Of a stretch of DNA of 31,113 bases, positions 7,754 to 14,819 are shown piece after piece. Location: the NCBI GenBank assembly GCA_037130365.1, contig JBAXTE010000048.1:1-31113 (forward strand). The letters are read 5' to 3'. The first letter of the stretch is position 1, and each line of letters starts with the position of its first letter. A program made the position numbers and the translations under genes. The DNA is from JBAXTE01 sp037130365 (GTDB taxonomy: Bacteria > Bacteroidota > Bacteroidia > Bacteroidales > WCHB1-69). Below the pieces are notes generated by a model. It had not been told where the DNA came from, searched no databases, and saw nothing but the letters and a program-made list of their open reading frames with translations.

Positions 7754-8060
7754 TCTTAATCGTTTTATGGAGCGAAATTACGAATAAAAAAACAAATGAA
7801 TTTAATTTAAAAATATTGGAATACATTATAAATATCTCGCAGTTAATGGCAGTAATAGTTTCAAATTAAGCTTTCGTAGCAAATGCAATTATCTTATTTT
7901 ATGTATTTGGTTTTTATCTTTTTTTTGATACTAATGGTGCCAAAAGTTAGACTCGTGTTTGTAACAAAAAAAAGATTTCTTTAAGCTCAAAAATTAATAT
8001 TTATCATTAAATTTGCATAGCCAAAAAGTTCTATTATTACCTCAATTCAGAAAAAACTCT
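7754..8060. other. Gene-free stretch before the 8061 gene
   Basis: AT-rich with no credible coding frame. It holds a possible displaced prmC promoter box (7773-7780, minus) and TAAATTTG at 8008-8015, a perfect -7 match on the plus strand for the gene starting at 8061 (transcription start about 8022). No -33 TTTG is seen at 19 bp for the latter. Confidence 0.45.
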
Positions 8061-9647
8061 ATGAAGCGATATCTTATTCTAATAATACTATTTTTAAACT
8101 TTTTAATTGCATTTTCACAAAACGAAAATAATGCAATATTTCAAAGTGCAAAATCAGCGTATCAAACGGGCAATTATGAAACCTACATTAAAATAATATC
8201 AAATTATAAAAACAGTACGTCAAGTCCTGATTTTGAAAAACTTTTTATCGAAGAGAAGACCGAATATCAGGTTAAGCTAATATACTCACTTATAGAGATT
8301 AAAGACAACATCAACGCTCAAAATCAAATTGAATTATTTTTCAAATACTACCAAAACAAAACCAGCGAGTATTATATAAAAGTAAGGGAATATGAGTTAA
8401 TTATTGAAAAAGAGAACATTAAAGAAGATGAACTATTTAACACTATTCAGCTTAAAAAGTCATCTTATTACTCGTATGAATACTTGAAAAATTATCCATT
8501 TGGGAAATACAAAAAAATCGTAACAGATTCTATATCAAGCTACAATGAATTTAATTCATGGAAATACTGTTTAAAAGAAAAAGAGGTTAGAGATTGTCAA
8601 CACCATTTAAAAACATATCCGAATGGAAAACATTCAAAAGAAATTTCGTTTTTACTCGACAGTTTAGAAGTTGCATATTATAACAAAGCAATAAATTCAA
8701 CATACTTACATATAATCAACGAATACCTGCTTCTTTTTCCAAATGGGAAATATTATTCAACAGTTGAGGAACTTTACAAATCAAAATTATATTTCGAAGC
8801 CCTAAACGGTAGTGATTCTGATATGGAAATTTTCCTTCAGAAATTCCCTAATGATAGTAAAAGGAATATTGTAGACTCTTTACTTCAAAGACACTATTTA
8901 ACAGAAGGAAATTTAAATTTTAGAAAATGGAAATTCAATACGGCATCGGATATTTATTCTGAATACTTAAAAAAGTATGAGTATGGTATCTATAGAAAAA
9001 AAGTAGAAAAAAAATTATTAAGAGCAAATTTATTGGGAAATTTATTTGATGAAGATGGAGTAAAGGATTACGATTACACATATTTTATGTACAATTACGA
9101 CTTAGAGCCATCTCATGGAATAACCATAAGTCAATTAAACAATAAAAGAATTAGTTTTTATTACAATTTACGATTCAATTTTATTACTTTTGATACCGTT
9201 ACTATTTTTAGCAATGGGACCAATACAAGTAAATACGATTTAATTTCTCCTTCAACTGATACCCGTAAAGATTTATTAGCACTTTCGATAGGAATAAAAT
9301 ATAACCCCATTAATTATCCAATATGGTTTTATGGTTCCATCGGGTATGAAAGATATGATAATGTCACCAAATATTTGTGTTATAATATTACGAATGGCAG
9401 AAAAATATCTCAAGGTAGCCAATATTTTAATTCAGGAAAAACAAATTACATCTTCTATCCAGAAGTTGGTGTAATTACCTCTTTCTTAAAAATTTTCCTT
9501 TTAAAATATGGTGTAATGTACAATGGAAATTGGGTCCAACAATTTGGTTTTGGTATTAAAATAAATAATGATTACATGCCGTCGCTTATTCCAGAATCTT
9601 GCACAAATAGTTGCATGAATTTTCTATTTATTGGTTGGGGAAATTAA
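8061..9647 (+). CDS. Exported helical-repeat protein with barrel-like C-terminus, unknown function
   Basis: I start the gene at 8061, not at the upstream ATG 8013. The 8061 Met begins a signal peptide (MKRYLILIILFLNFLIAFSQ, cleavage near FSQ/N), and the -7 box TAAATTTG at 8008-8015 would start transcription after 8013. The product has 528 residues. The N-terminal two-thirds is alpha-helical and carries a recurring motif of the type F/Y-P-x-G-K-Y-x-x-x-V (YPFGKYKKIV, YPNGKHSKEI, FPNGKYYSTV, FPNDSKRNIV, YEYGIYRKKV), as in TPR-like exported proteins. The last about 190 residues are rich in alternating aromatic and polar residues (IWFYGSIGYERYD, QQFGFGIKIN), like an outer-membrane beta-barrel. 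Monocistronic. No known family recognised. Confidence 0.75.
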   Translation: MKRYLILIILFLNFLIAFSQNENNAIFQSAKSAYQTGNYETYIKIISNYKNSTSSPDFEKLFIEEKTEYQVKLIYSLIEIKDNINAQNQIELFFKYYQNKTSEYYIKVREYELIIEKENIKEDELFNTIQLKKSSYYSYEYLKNYPFGKYKKIVTDSISSYNEFNSWKYCLKEKEVRDCQHHLKTYPNGKHSKEISFLLDSLEVAYYNKAINSTYLHIINEYLLLFPNGKYYSTVEELYKSKLYFEALNGSDSDMEIFLQKFPNDSKRNIVDSLLQRHYLTEGNLNFRKWKFNTASDIYSEYLKKYEYGIYRKKVEKKLLRANLLGNLFDEDGVKDYDYTYFMYNYDLEPSHGITISQLNNKRISFYYNLRFNFITFDTVTIFSNGTNTSKYDLISPSTDTRKDLLALSIGIKYNPINYPIWFYGSIGYERYDNVTKYLCYNITNGRKISQGSQYFNSGKTNYIFYPEVGVITSFLKIFLLKYGVMYNGNWVQQFGFGIKINNDYMPSLIPESCTNSCMNFLFIGWGN

Positions 9648-9690
9648 AGACTTAGTAAAGGCAAAGAATAGCATTACCATAAGAATCATA

Positions 9691-10803
9691 TTAATATACA
9701 ACCTCGTTTGGAAATGAAAAACCATTGTAATTTTTTGATGATGAAATATAAGCTCCTGCTGGACTTATCACTAACAAATCACCTACTGAAAGATTACTTG
9801 GCAATAGCACTTCATAGCTAAAAACATCGTGAGTATCGCAAGTTGGGCCGCAAACCACCATTGGGATTATTGGTGAATCAGTACAAACAGCTTCAATTTG
9901 ATACTGAAGTCCGCCCATAATCCACGAAAAGCCTTGAAAAATACCACTATCAACATAAACCCAATCACGGTTATCTCGTTTTAATCGTTCAATAACACGA
10001 ACGACCATTTTACCTGCATTTGCCACCAAAAAAGAGCCTGGTTCTGCCACAACTTCAAGATTAAAATCTTCCCGAAATCGAGTTAGGAATGGAAGAATTT
10101 CCTTCGATATACGAGTCAAATTTTCGTATTGATTTCCCAAATGCGCTGGGAATCCACCTCCAATATTAATTGAATTAAGTTGAATATTTTGAGACTTTAA
10201 TTGATAACATAATCCTGAAATTTGAGTAAATACATGATGCCAAGTTTCGATATGATTATTGTTCCAACCCACGTGAAAGCTCAGTCCAAACATTTTTAAG
10301 CCTAATTTTTTCCCAAATTCAAATAGCGACTGAACTAAAGGAATTGGACAACCAAACTTTTGAGTCAACGCCCATTCGGCACCTGAATTATTGACAGAAA
10401 CACGAATATAAACCGAAGATTTTGGTGCAAAAACAGCAATTTTCTCAAGTTCATTAAGGCTATCTGCACCAAAACAAGATATTCCTAACTGATGTGCTTT
10501 TTGGATTGACTCCTTGGCTTTTACAGGATTTCCATATCGGATTCGAGATGGATCAATTCCTCTATTTATAAGCATTTCACATTCAGAAATTGCTCCAACT
10601 TCAAAACCAAGTCCACGTTTCTCCATCAACTCAATAAAAATCGGGTTGTGATTTACTTTAACTGGATAAAAAATCTCGTGATTTTTAAATCCCAATGTGG
10701 ATTGGAAATAGCTGATATTGTATTCAATTTGTTCTTTTGAAACAAGAATAGCCGGAGTTATTTGCTCCGAAATATGTTTAACCCAAGAATTTGAAAGTGA
10801 CAT
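9691..10803 (-). CDS. Type III (alanine-racemase-fold) PLP decarboxylase, ornithine-decarboxylase-like
   Basis: A cytosolic 370-residue enzyme of the fold III decarboxylases (ornithine, lysine, arginine, diaminopimelate). Visible motifs: FYPVKVN with the PLP lysine K49, SFHVGW (175-180, H177 stacking on PLP), NIGGGFP (213-219), EPGS (254-257), CGPTCDTHD (318-326, with C322 as the catalytic cysteine equivalent) and GAYISSSKNYNGF (350-362). The CGPTC motif and length favour ornithine-decarboxylase-like over diaminopimelate decarboxylase. However, the usual EPGR arginine is serine (S257), and the region expected to hold a second substrate-binding aspartate reads WIMGGLQY (294-301). Substrate is therefore uncertain; a polyamine-related or diamino-acid decarboxylase is most likely. 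It is convergent with the 8061 gene. Confidence 0.85.
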   Translation of the reverse strand: MSLSNSWVKHISEQITPAILVSKEQIEYNISYFQSTLGFKNHEIFYPVKVNHNPIFIELMEKRGLGFEVGAISECEMLINRGIDPSRIRYGNPVKAKESIQKAHQLGISCFGADSLNELEKIAVFAPKSSVYIRVSVNNSGAEWALTQKFGCPIPLVQSLFEFGKKLGLKMFGLSFHVGWNNNHIETWHHVFTQISGLCYQLKSQNIQLNSINIGGGFPAHLGNQYENLTRISKEILPFLTRFREDFNLEVVAEPGSFLVANAGKMVVRVIERLKRDNRDWVYVDSGIFQGFSWIMGGLQYQIEAVCTDSPIIPMVVCGPTCDTHDVFSYEVLLPSNLSVGDLLVISPAGAYISSSKNYNGFSFPNEVVY

Positions 10804-10966
10804 ATCAACTATAATTTTAGGTCGTAAAATTACAATTATTTTACTTTGATTTGCTTATAATTTCTTTTAGATATTTTTTACTCTTTTTTTTTTCTTGCCC
10901 AAAAAAGAAACAAAAAAAGGCAGGAGGAGCGAAAGTGAAGTTTTGTTCATATTTCAAAAACAATAA

Positions 10967-11031
10967 GCAATTCGTTAGCAAGGTAGTGTGGCGCTTTGAC
11001 GCCACAGACTTAAACTCCCTTGCAGAATTGC
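10967..11031. repeat. Nested inverted repeat (palindromic element)
   Basis: The outer arms GCAATTC (10967-10973) and GCAAGG (10978-10983) pair with CCTTGC (11018-11023) and GAATTGC (11025-11031). The inner arms TGTGGCG (10987-10993) and CGCCACA (11000-11006) pair perfectly around CTTTGA. The result is a two-part stem of 20 base pairs in total. It could be a REP-like or MITE-like element or a structured RNA. Confidence 0.75.
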
Positions 11032-11133
11032 TAATAGTTTATTGAAACTTATTGCTTTTGATTATAAATCGCTTCTCCATTGAAATTAATAGACGATGGA
11101 GATATTTTTGAACCTACAAATTTCATAATAAAC

Positions 11134-11151
11134 TGCGCCCAATGGGGCGCA
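11134..11151. repeat. GC-rich perfect hairpin
   Basis: TGCGCCC, loop AATG, GGGCGCA gives a perfect 7-bp, GC-rich stem. It lies 100 bp from the nested dyad. A further stretch at 11190-11199 repeats the 10-mer GCGCTTTGAC found at 10991-11000, suggesting related elements. Confidence 0.7.
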
Positions 11152-11315
11152 CGCGCCTTCGGTAATATTTTGTAATACACAAATTATCTGCGCTTTGACA
11201 TTGCGCCATTAAGAGAATTATTTCTGATAATCAATTGGTTACATTTTTTAAGTTTATGAAATGAATAATTTACCGAAGTATTGCATTCATATACACAAAA
11301 TTAAATCAAAAAAAC

Positions 11316-11346
11316 TTGACAAATACATTTAAATAATATATCTTTG
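11316..11346 (+). promoter_or_regulatory. Promoter of tetR and probably the efflux operon
   Basis: CTTG at 11315-11318, a 20-bp spacer, then TATCTTTG (11339-11346), a perfect -7 box. Transcription would start near 11353, at the edge of the palindromic operator, so a bound repressor would block initiation. Confidence 0.6.
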
Positions 11347-11353
11347 CCAAATG

Positions 11354-11373
11354 GTTTAACTAATTGGTTAAAC
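11354..11373. promoter_or_regulatory. Palindromic operator, probable TetR-family binding site
   Basis: GTTTAAC, a 6-bp centre TAATTG, GTTAAAC: a 20-bp palindrome with 18 of 20 positions symmetric. It begins 8 bp after the -7 box and 22 bp before the tetR ATG. TetR-family dimers usually bind palindromes of this size over their own promoter, so autoregulation of tetR and the efflux genes behind it is the simplest reading. Confidence 0.7.
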
Positions 11374-11394
11374 TGAATAGTAAAATTAAATTTT

Positions 11395-12021
11395 ATGACT
11401 GAATTAGAATCAATAAATACAGAAACAAAAATTTTAGAAGCAGCCAAGCAAGTGTTTATCCGTAGAGGTTTTGATGGTGCTCGAATGCAAGAAATAGCGG
11501 ATGAGGCGGGAATAAACAAGGCGCTTCTCCACTATTACTACCGAAGCAAAGAAAAGCTGTTTACCGTAATTTTTGATGAATTGCTTAGCCAACTTACGGG
11601 CACCATTCATGAACTGCTGAACACCACCGACGATATTTTTGAGTTGGTTGACAAGTTCGTAGATTTCTACACCGATTTTCTGAAGAAAAATCCACACATG
11701 CCCATCTTCATCTTGAACGAGATTTATCAAAATCCGGAACGGATGAGGGAACGAATCGAAAGAAGTGGCAGTTTTCCCAAACCAATGGATATGATCATGA
11801 AATTTTCTAAACAGGTAGAAAACGGCGAAATCAAAGAAGTGAACCCAATATACTTTATTCTCAATATGGTCTCCATGTGCATCTTCCCTTTTATGGCTCG
11901 TCCTCTTATTCAAACCGTTTTTCAAGTGGGTGATCCAATCTACAACTTTATGCTTGACGATCGTAAAGCTTTTATTAAAGAGACATTGATAAATTCTATT
12001 AGAAATGACTCAAAAGCCTAA
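11395..12021 (+). CDS. TetR/AcrR-family repressor of the efflux operon
   Basis: A 208-residue regulator. The N-terminal TetR helix-turn-helix spans residues about 10-56 (ILEAAKQVFIRRGFDGARMQ, EIADEAGINKALLHYYYRSK, EKLF), and the remaining 150 residues form the usual helical ligand-binding and dimerisation domain. The gene is first in the efflux locus; its stop codon abuts the tolC-like ATG directly (TAAATG), so the two are co-transcribed. Its probable operator lies in its own leader. In E. coli the ybhG-F-S-R exporter genes are likewise controlled by a TetR regulator (CecR/YbiH), which supports a role as substrate-sensing repressor. The inducer cannot be read from the sequence. Confidence 0.93.
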   Translation: MTELESINTETKILEAAKQVFIRRGFDGARMQEIADEAGINKALLHYYYRSKEKLFTVIFDELLSQLTGTIHELLNTTDDIFELVDKFVDFYTDFLKKNPHMPIFILNEIYQNPERMRERIERSGSFPKPMDMIMKFSKQVENGEIKEVNPIYFILNMVSMCIFPFMARPLIQTVFQVGDPIYNFMLDDRKAFIKETLINSIRNDSKA

Positions 12022-13311
12022 ATGAAAATTTCAAATTATAAGAATATGAAACAAATAAAACTTCTATTGATCTTGCTTTTTGGAATAACCCAAATATTTG
12101 GACAACAAATTATGCTAAAAGAGTGTTTTTTGGAAGCCGAAAAGAATTACCCGTTGCTAATTCAGCAGGATTTGTGGCAACAATCGTTTGCCGAAACGAA
12201 CTCCATCCTAGACAAAAACTGGCTTCCACAAGTCGATTTAAATGCACAAGCCACCTACCAATCGGATGTAACAGTGGTTTCAATTCCTTTTCCAAATATC
12301 AACATACCCACTCCCGAAAAGGATCAATACAAAGCCACTTTGGATATCAAGCAGTTGATTTGGGATGGTGGTTCTATTGGAAAAGAAAAAGGAGTTAAAA
12401 AAATCGAAAACAATATCGAAAAACAAAAAATCTCCATCGATTTGTTCAAACTTAAGGAGCGAATAGCACAAATTTATTTTCGAGTTTTACTCACCGACGA
12501 GAGCATAAATCTCACAAAAATGATGATTGAGGATTTAAACACCCGTTTAAAAACCATAGAATCAGGGATTAAAAATGGAGTGGTGTTACAAAGCAGTGCC
12601 GACCGATTAAAAGTTGAAATTCTACGTCAACAGCAACGAATAACTGAACTTCAAACCGATAGAAATACGAATGTTACTGCTTTAAATACCTTGTTGGGAA
12701 CAAACTACGCATCTGAAGCTAAGTTGATTATCCCAGAAATTGCAATTACAATAACGAACATTCAACTTCGACCCGAATTGCAACTTTACGAATTGCAGCA
12801 ACAACAATTTTCGGCCAAAATGAAGACAGTTTCCACTAAAAATTTACCCAAATTGAGTGCATTTGCCCAAGGTGGTTACGGTCGCCCGGGATTAAATATG
12901 TTCGACCTCGATTTTCAATTCTTCTATATTGCTGGATTGCGCTTGAATTGGTCGCTGTGGAATTGGAATAATGGTTCAAACGAAAAGAAGATGTATTCCA
13001 TTGCTGGTCAATTGGTTGATAAACAAAAAGAGATTTTCGCAAGAAACACAAATTTGCAGTTGCAACAACAACAAGCAGAAATGACCAAAGCAGAAACATT
13101 GCTAAAAACAGACGATGAAATTATCACCATTCAAACATCTCTAAAAGTAACAGCATCTAAACAATTTGAGAATGGAACCATCTCCGCAAACGATTACCTC
13201 AACGAATTAAATGCTGAACTCATTTCAAAATTAAATAAGAAAATTCATGAAATACAATTAGTAATGTCGAAAATTAACTACCAATTTGCTACTGGAAATA
13301 TTACATTTTGA
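12022..13311 (+). CDS. TolC-family outer-membrane channel
   Basis: An outer-membrane efflux protein of 429 residues, close to the family's usual length. A signal peptide is visible (hydrophobic LLLILLFGITQIFG, cleavage near FGQ/Q). The first Met is at 12022, directly against the tetR stop; the Met at 12046 gives a more compact signal peptide and may be the real start. The mature protein shows the two-fold repeat of long coiled-coil helices typical of TolC (YPLLIQQDLW near the start; ADRLKVEILRQQQRITELQT; the second half ends NDYLNELNAELISK). It would supply the outer-membrane exit duct for the HlyD-type adaptor and ABC transporter encoded downstream. Confidence 0.92.
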   Translation: MKISNYKNMKQIKLLLILLFGITQIFGQQIMLKECFLEAEKNYPLLIQQDLWQQSFAETNSILDKNWLPQVDLNAQATYQSDVTVVSIPFPNINIPTPEKDQYKATLDIKQLIWDGGSIGKEKGVKKIENNIEKQKISIDLFKLKERIAQIYFRVLLTDESINLTKMMIEDLNTRLKTIESGIKNGVVLQSSADRLKVEILRQQQRITELQTDRNTNVTALNTLLGTNYASEAKLIIPEIAITITNIQLRPELQLYELQQQQFSAKMKTVSTKNLPKLSAFAQGGYGRPGLNMFDLDFQFFYIAGLRLNWSLWNWNNGSNEKKMYSIAGQLVDKQKEIFARNTNLQLQQQQAEMTKAETLLKTDDEIITIQTSLKVTASKQFENGTISANDYLNELNAELISKLNKKIHEIQLVMSKINYQFATGNITF

Positions 13312-13312
13312 T

Positions 13313-13402
13313 TTTTAGTCATGCTGATCCCGAAAATCGGGATAAACTCCGGAAGCATCTCCTTTTTAAATAGATTCTTCATTTCGTTCAGAATGACTAA
13401 AA
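13313..13402. repeat. Imperfect 15-bp inverted repeat with inner hairpin
   Basis: TTTTAGTCATGCTGA (13313-13327) pairs with TCAGAATGACTAAAA (13388-13402) at 14 of 15 positions. Inside lies a perfect hairpin, ATCCCGA, AAA, TCGGGAT (13327-13343). Sequences of the type GTCATTCTGAACGAA recur between genes in many Bacteroidota. It starts one base after the tolC stop and may act as a partial terminator or mRNA processing element within the operon. Confidence 0.7.
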
Positions 13403-13493
13403 GAGCTTCTTTTCACGAAAAATCATTTCACGTCCTTTACCACTAAGACACTAAGTTCATTAAGATTCACTAAGATTTCTTAAATCAGTATTT

Positions 13494-13586
13494 TCGTTTC
13501 ACGTTTCACGAATAATCTTTTCACTTCTCTTCACGTTTCACGATAAATCTTTTCACAATAAAAAAACATAAAGTATACATAAAACA
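13494..13586 (+). repeat. TTTCACG repeats and leader copy 1, before hlyD
   Basis: Repeated TTTCACG and TCTTTTCAC motifs, then a leader (13530-13586) reading TTCACGTTTCACGATAAATC, CTTTTCACAATAAAAAAAC, ATAAAGTATAC just before the hlyD ATG. The same leader stands before the first ATPase gene (14783-14819) and the first permease gene (16733-16782). Upstream, 13440-13490 carries ACTAAG-type short repeats. Confidence 0.8.
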
Positions 13587-13595
13587 TAAAAATCA

Positions 13596-14483
13596 ATGAA
13601 AATAAAAACAATTGCAAAAATTTTCCTCCCATCGCTACTACTGATGGTTGGATGCTCAAACAACGATAATCAATGGGATGCACAAGGTCAGTTTGAAGCC
13701 ACCGAAGTCATGGTAGCATCCGAAGCTAGTGGAAAAATCATGGAATTTAGTATTGAAGAAGGGCAAACATTGGCTCAAAATCAAGTTTATGGCTACATCG
13801 ACACCATGCAACTCTGCTTAAAAAAGCAACAATTGCATGCTTCAATCCTTTCGATACTTAGTCGCAACTCGAATATTAAAGCCCAAATTACCGTTATTGA
13901 TGAGCAAATTATCAATCTAAAGCGGGAACAAATGCGCATGGTTCGGCTCATAAAAGAGAGTGCTGGAACTCAAAAGCAACTCGATGATATTAATGGGCAA
14001 ATTGTCGTTTTGGAGAAACAAAAAGAGGCAACAACCACCAATTTTGCTCAGCTAAATGCCGAAACAGCTCCTTTGCAAAGTCAAATTGACCAATTAAACG
14101 ACCAAATCCAAAAAAGCATCATCAAAAGCCCAATTTCGGGAACAGTAATCTCTAAATATGCTGAAAAAGGAGAAATCGCTGCTTTTAATAAAGCGTTATT
14201 TAAAATTGCCAACCTAACGGAGATGACGTTAAAAGCATACGCTACAGCAGAGCAACTTAGTTCCATAAAACATGGACAAAAAGTCACTGTACTCATCGAT
14301 ACGGATGGAAAAAACTATAAAAAACTCGAAGGAACCATAAGCTGGATTTCTGACAAATCGGAATTTACACCAAAAACTATTCAAACTCGAAACGAACGAG
14401 CTAACCTAGTATATGCGATTAAAATAAAAGTAAAAAACGATGGAACATTAAGAATTGGAATGCCTGGGGAAGTTAAATTTTAA
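13596..14483 (+). CDS. HlyD/YbhG-type periplasmic adaptor lipoprotein
   Basis: The membrane-fusion subunit that joins the ABC transporter in the inner membrane to the TolC channel. It has 295 residues: a lipoprotein signal (LLLMVGC, Cys20), a first barrel/lipoyl half (about 30-65, GQFEATEVMVASEASGKI), a long coiled-coil hairpin (about 70-170, rich in Q, E and K), the second lipoyl half KSPISGTVISKYAEKGE (about 173-189) and a C-terminal beta-barrel ending RIGMPGEVKF. It resembles E. coli YbhG (about 330 residues), but is anchored by lipid rather than by a signal anchor helix. A 284-bp repeat-filled gap separates it from tolC; a similar gap follows. Confidence 0.9.
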   Translation: MKIKTIAKIFLPSLLLMVGCSNNDNQWDAQGQFEATEVMVASEASGKIMEFSIEEGQTLAQNQVYGYIDTMQLCLKKQQLHASILSILSRNSNIKAQITVIDEQIINLKREQMRMVRLIKESAGTQKQLDDINGQIVVLEKQKEATTTNFAQLNAETAPLQSQIDQLNDQIQKSIIKSPISGTVISKYAEKGEIAAFNKALFKIANLTEMTLKAYATAEQLSSIKHGQKVTVLIDTDGKNYKKLEGTISWISDKSEFTPKTIQTRNERANLVYAIKIKVKNDGTLRIGMPGEVKF

Positions 14484-14497
14484 TGTGCTAATGTGCT

Positions 14498-14612
14498 AAT
14501 TTGAAAATTTGAAAATGAAGATAGCTAGTAAACCGAGTGACGGAGTAACTTTGATTTGAAGTTTAATTAATTTGAAAATTTGAAAATGGAGATAGCAAGC
14601 AAACCAAGTGAC
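14498..14612. repeat. Two copies of a 44-bp unit
   Basis: Copy 1 (14498-14541) and copy 2 (14569-14612) both read AATTTGAAAATTTGAAAATG followed by GATAGC, then AAACC and AAGTGAC or GAGTGAC, with a handful of substitutions. They are 71 bp apart start to start. Confidence 0.8.
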
Positions 14613-14624
14613 CAAGTAAACCGA

Positions 14625-14664
14625 GTGACTGGGTGACTGGGTGACTGAGTAACTGGGTGACTAA
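14625..14664. repeat. Octamer tandem array (GTGACTGG x5)
   Basis: Five successive 8-bp units: GTGACTGG, GTGACTGG, GTGACTGA, GTAACTGG, GTGACTAA. Looser AGTGACC and AGTAAACC units run into it from the left. Such arrays can change length by slipped-strand mispairing. Confidence 0.9.
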
Positions 14665-14670
14665 GAAGCC

Positions 14671-14730
14671 TTTTACTTGTTTTACTTGTTCTACTTGTTC
14701 TACTTGTTCTACTTGTTCTACTTGTTCTAC
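14671..14730. repeat. Nonamer tandem array (TTCTACTTG x6.7)
   Basis: Six full 9-bp units plus a partial: two TTTTACTTG, four TTCTACTTG, then TTCTAC. The array lies about 90 bp before the first ATPase gene. Near-identity of the last units implies recent expansion. Confidence 0.92.
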
Positions 14731-14782
14731 ATAAATAAACTAAGATTCACTAAAGCTACTGAATACAACTCGTTCACCTCTT

Positions 14783-14819
14783 TTCACATTTCACGAAAAA
14801 TCTTTTCACGATAAAAAAA
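14783..14819 (+). repeat. Leader copy 2, before the first ATPase gene
   Basis: TTCACATTTCACGAAAAATC, then TTTTCACGATAAAAAAA directly against the ATG at 14820. Closely similar to 13530-13560 and 16733-16770. Confidence 0.8.

Larger units (their letters stand above)
10804..11394. other. Gene-free region rich in hairpins
   Basis: A 591-bp stretch without a credible gene. 10871-10925 holds T- and A-tracts around CTTGCCC and GGCAGG, a pattern often seen between Bacteroidota genes. Three GC-rich dyads follow at 10967-11031, 11134-11151 and 11190-11207, striking against the AT-rich background. The tetR promoter and operator occupy the right end. A short open frame at 10851-11045 is low-complexity and rejected. 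Confidence 0.6.
14484..14782. other. Repeat-filled gap between hlyD and the first ATPase gene
   Basis: No gene. It contains, in order, a duplicated 44-bp unit, an octamer array, a nonamer array and ACTAAG-type short repeats, then leader copy 2. The individual arrays are listed separately. Base use is unlike that of the neighbouring genes. Confidence 0.8.

Noticed and set aside
8013..8060. Upstream ATG at 8013 as the start of the exported repeat protein
   Set aside because: It would place 16 polar residues before a clean signal peptide and lies within or before the likely transcription start.
10851..11045. 64-codon open frame (MLIISFRYFLLFFF...)
   Set aside because: Begins in homopolymer tracts and runs through the nested palindrome; low-complexity composition and no family likeness.
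11434..11925. 163-codon minus-strand frame antisense to tetR
   Set aside because: The plus strand encodes an unmistakable TetR protein with HTH; the antisense product has no recognisable features.
14625..14730. Short tandem repeats as a CRISPR array
   Set aside because: Units of 8 and 9 bp are contiguous, with no spacers and no cas genes nearby.
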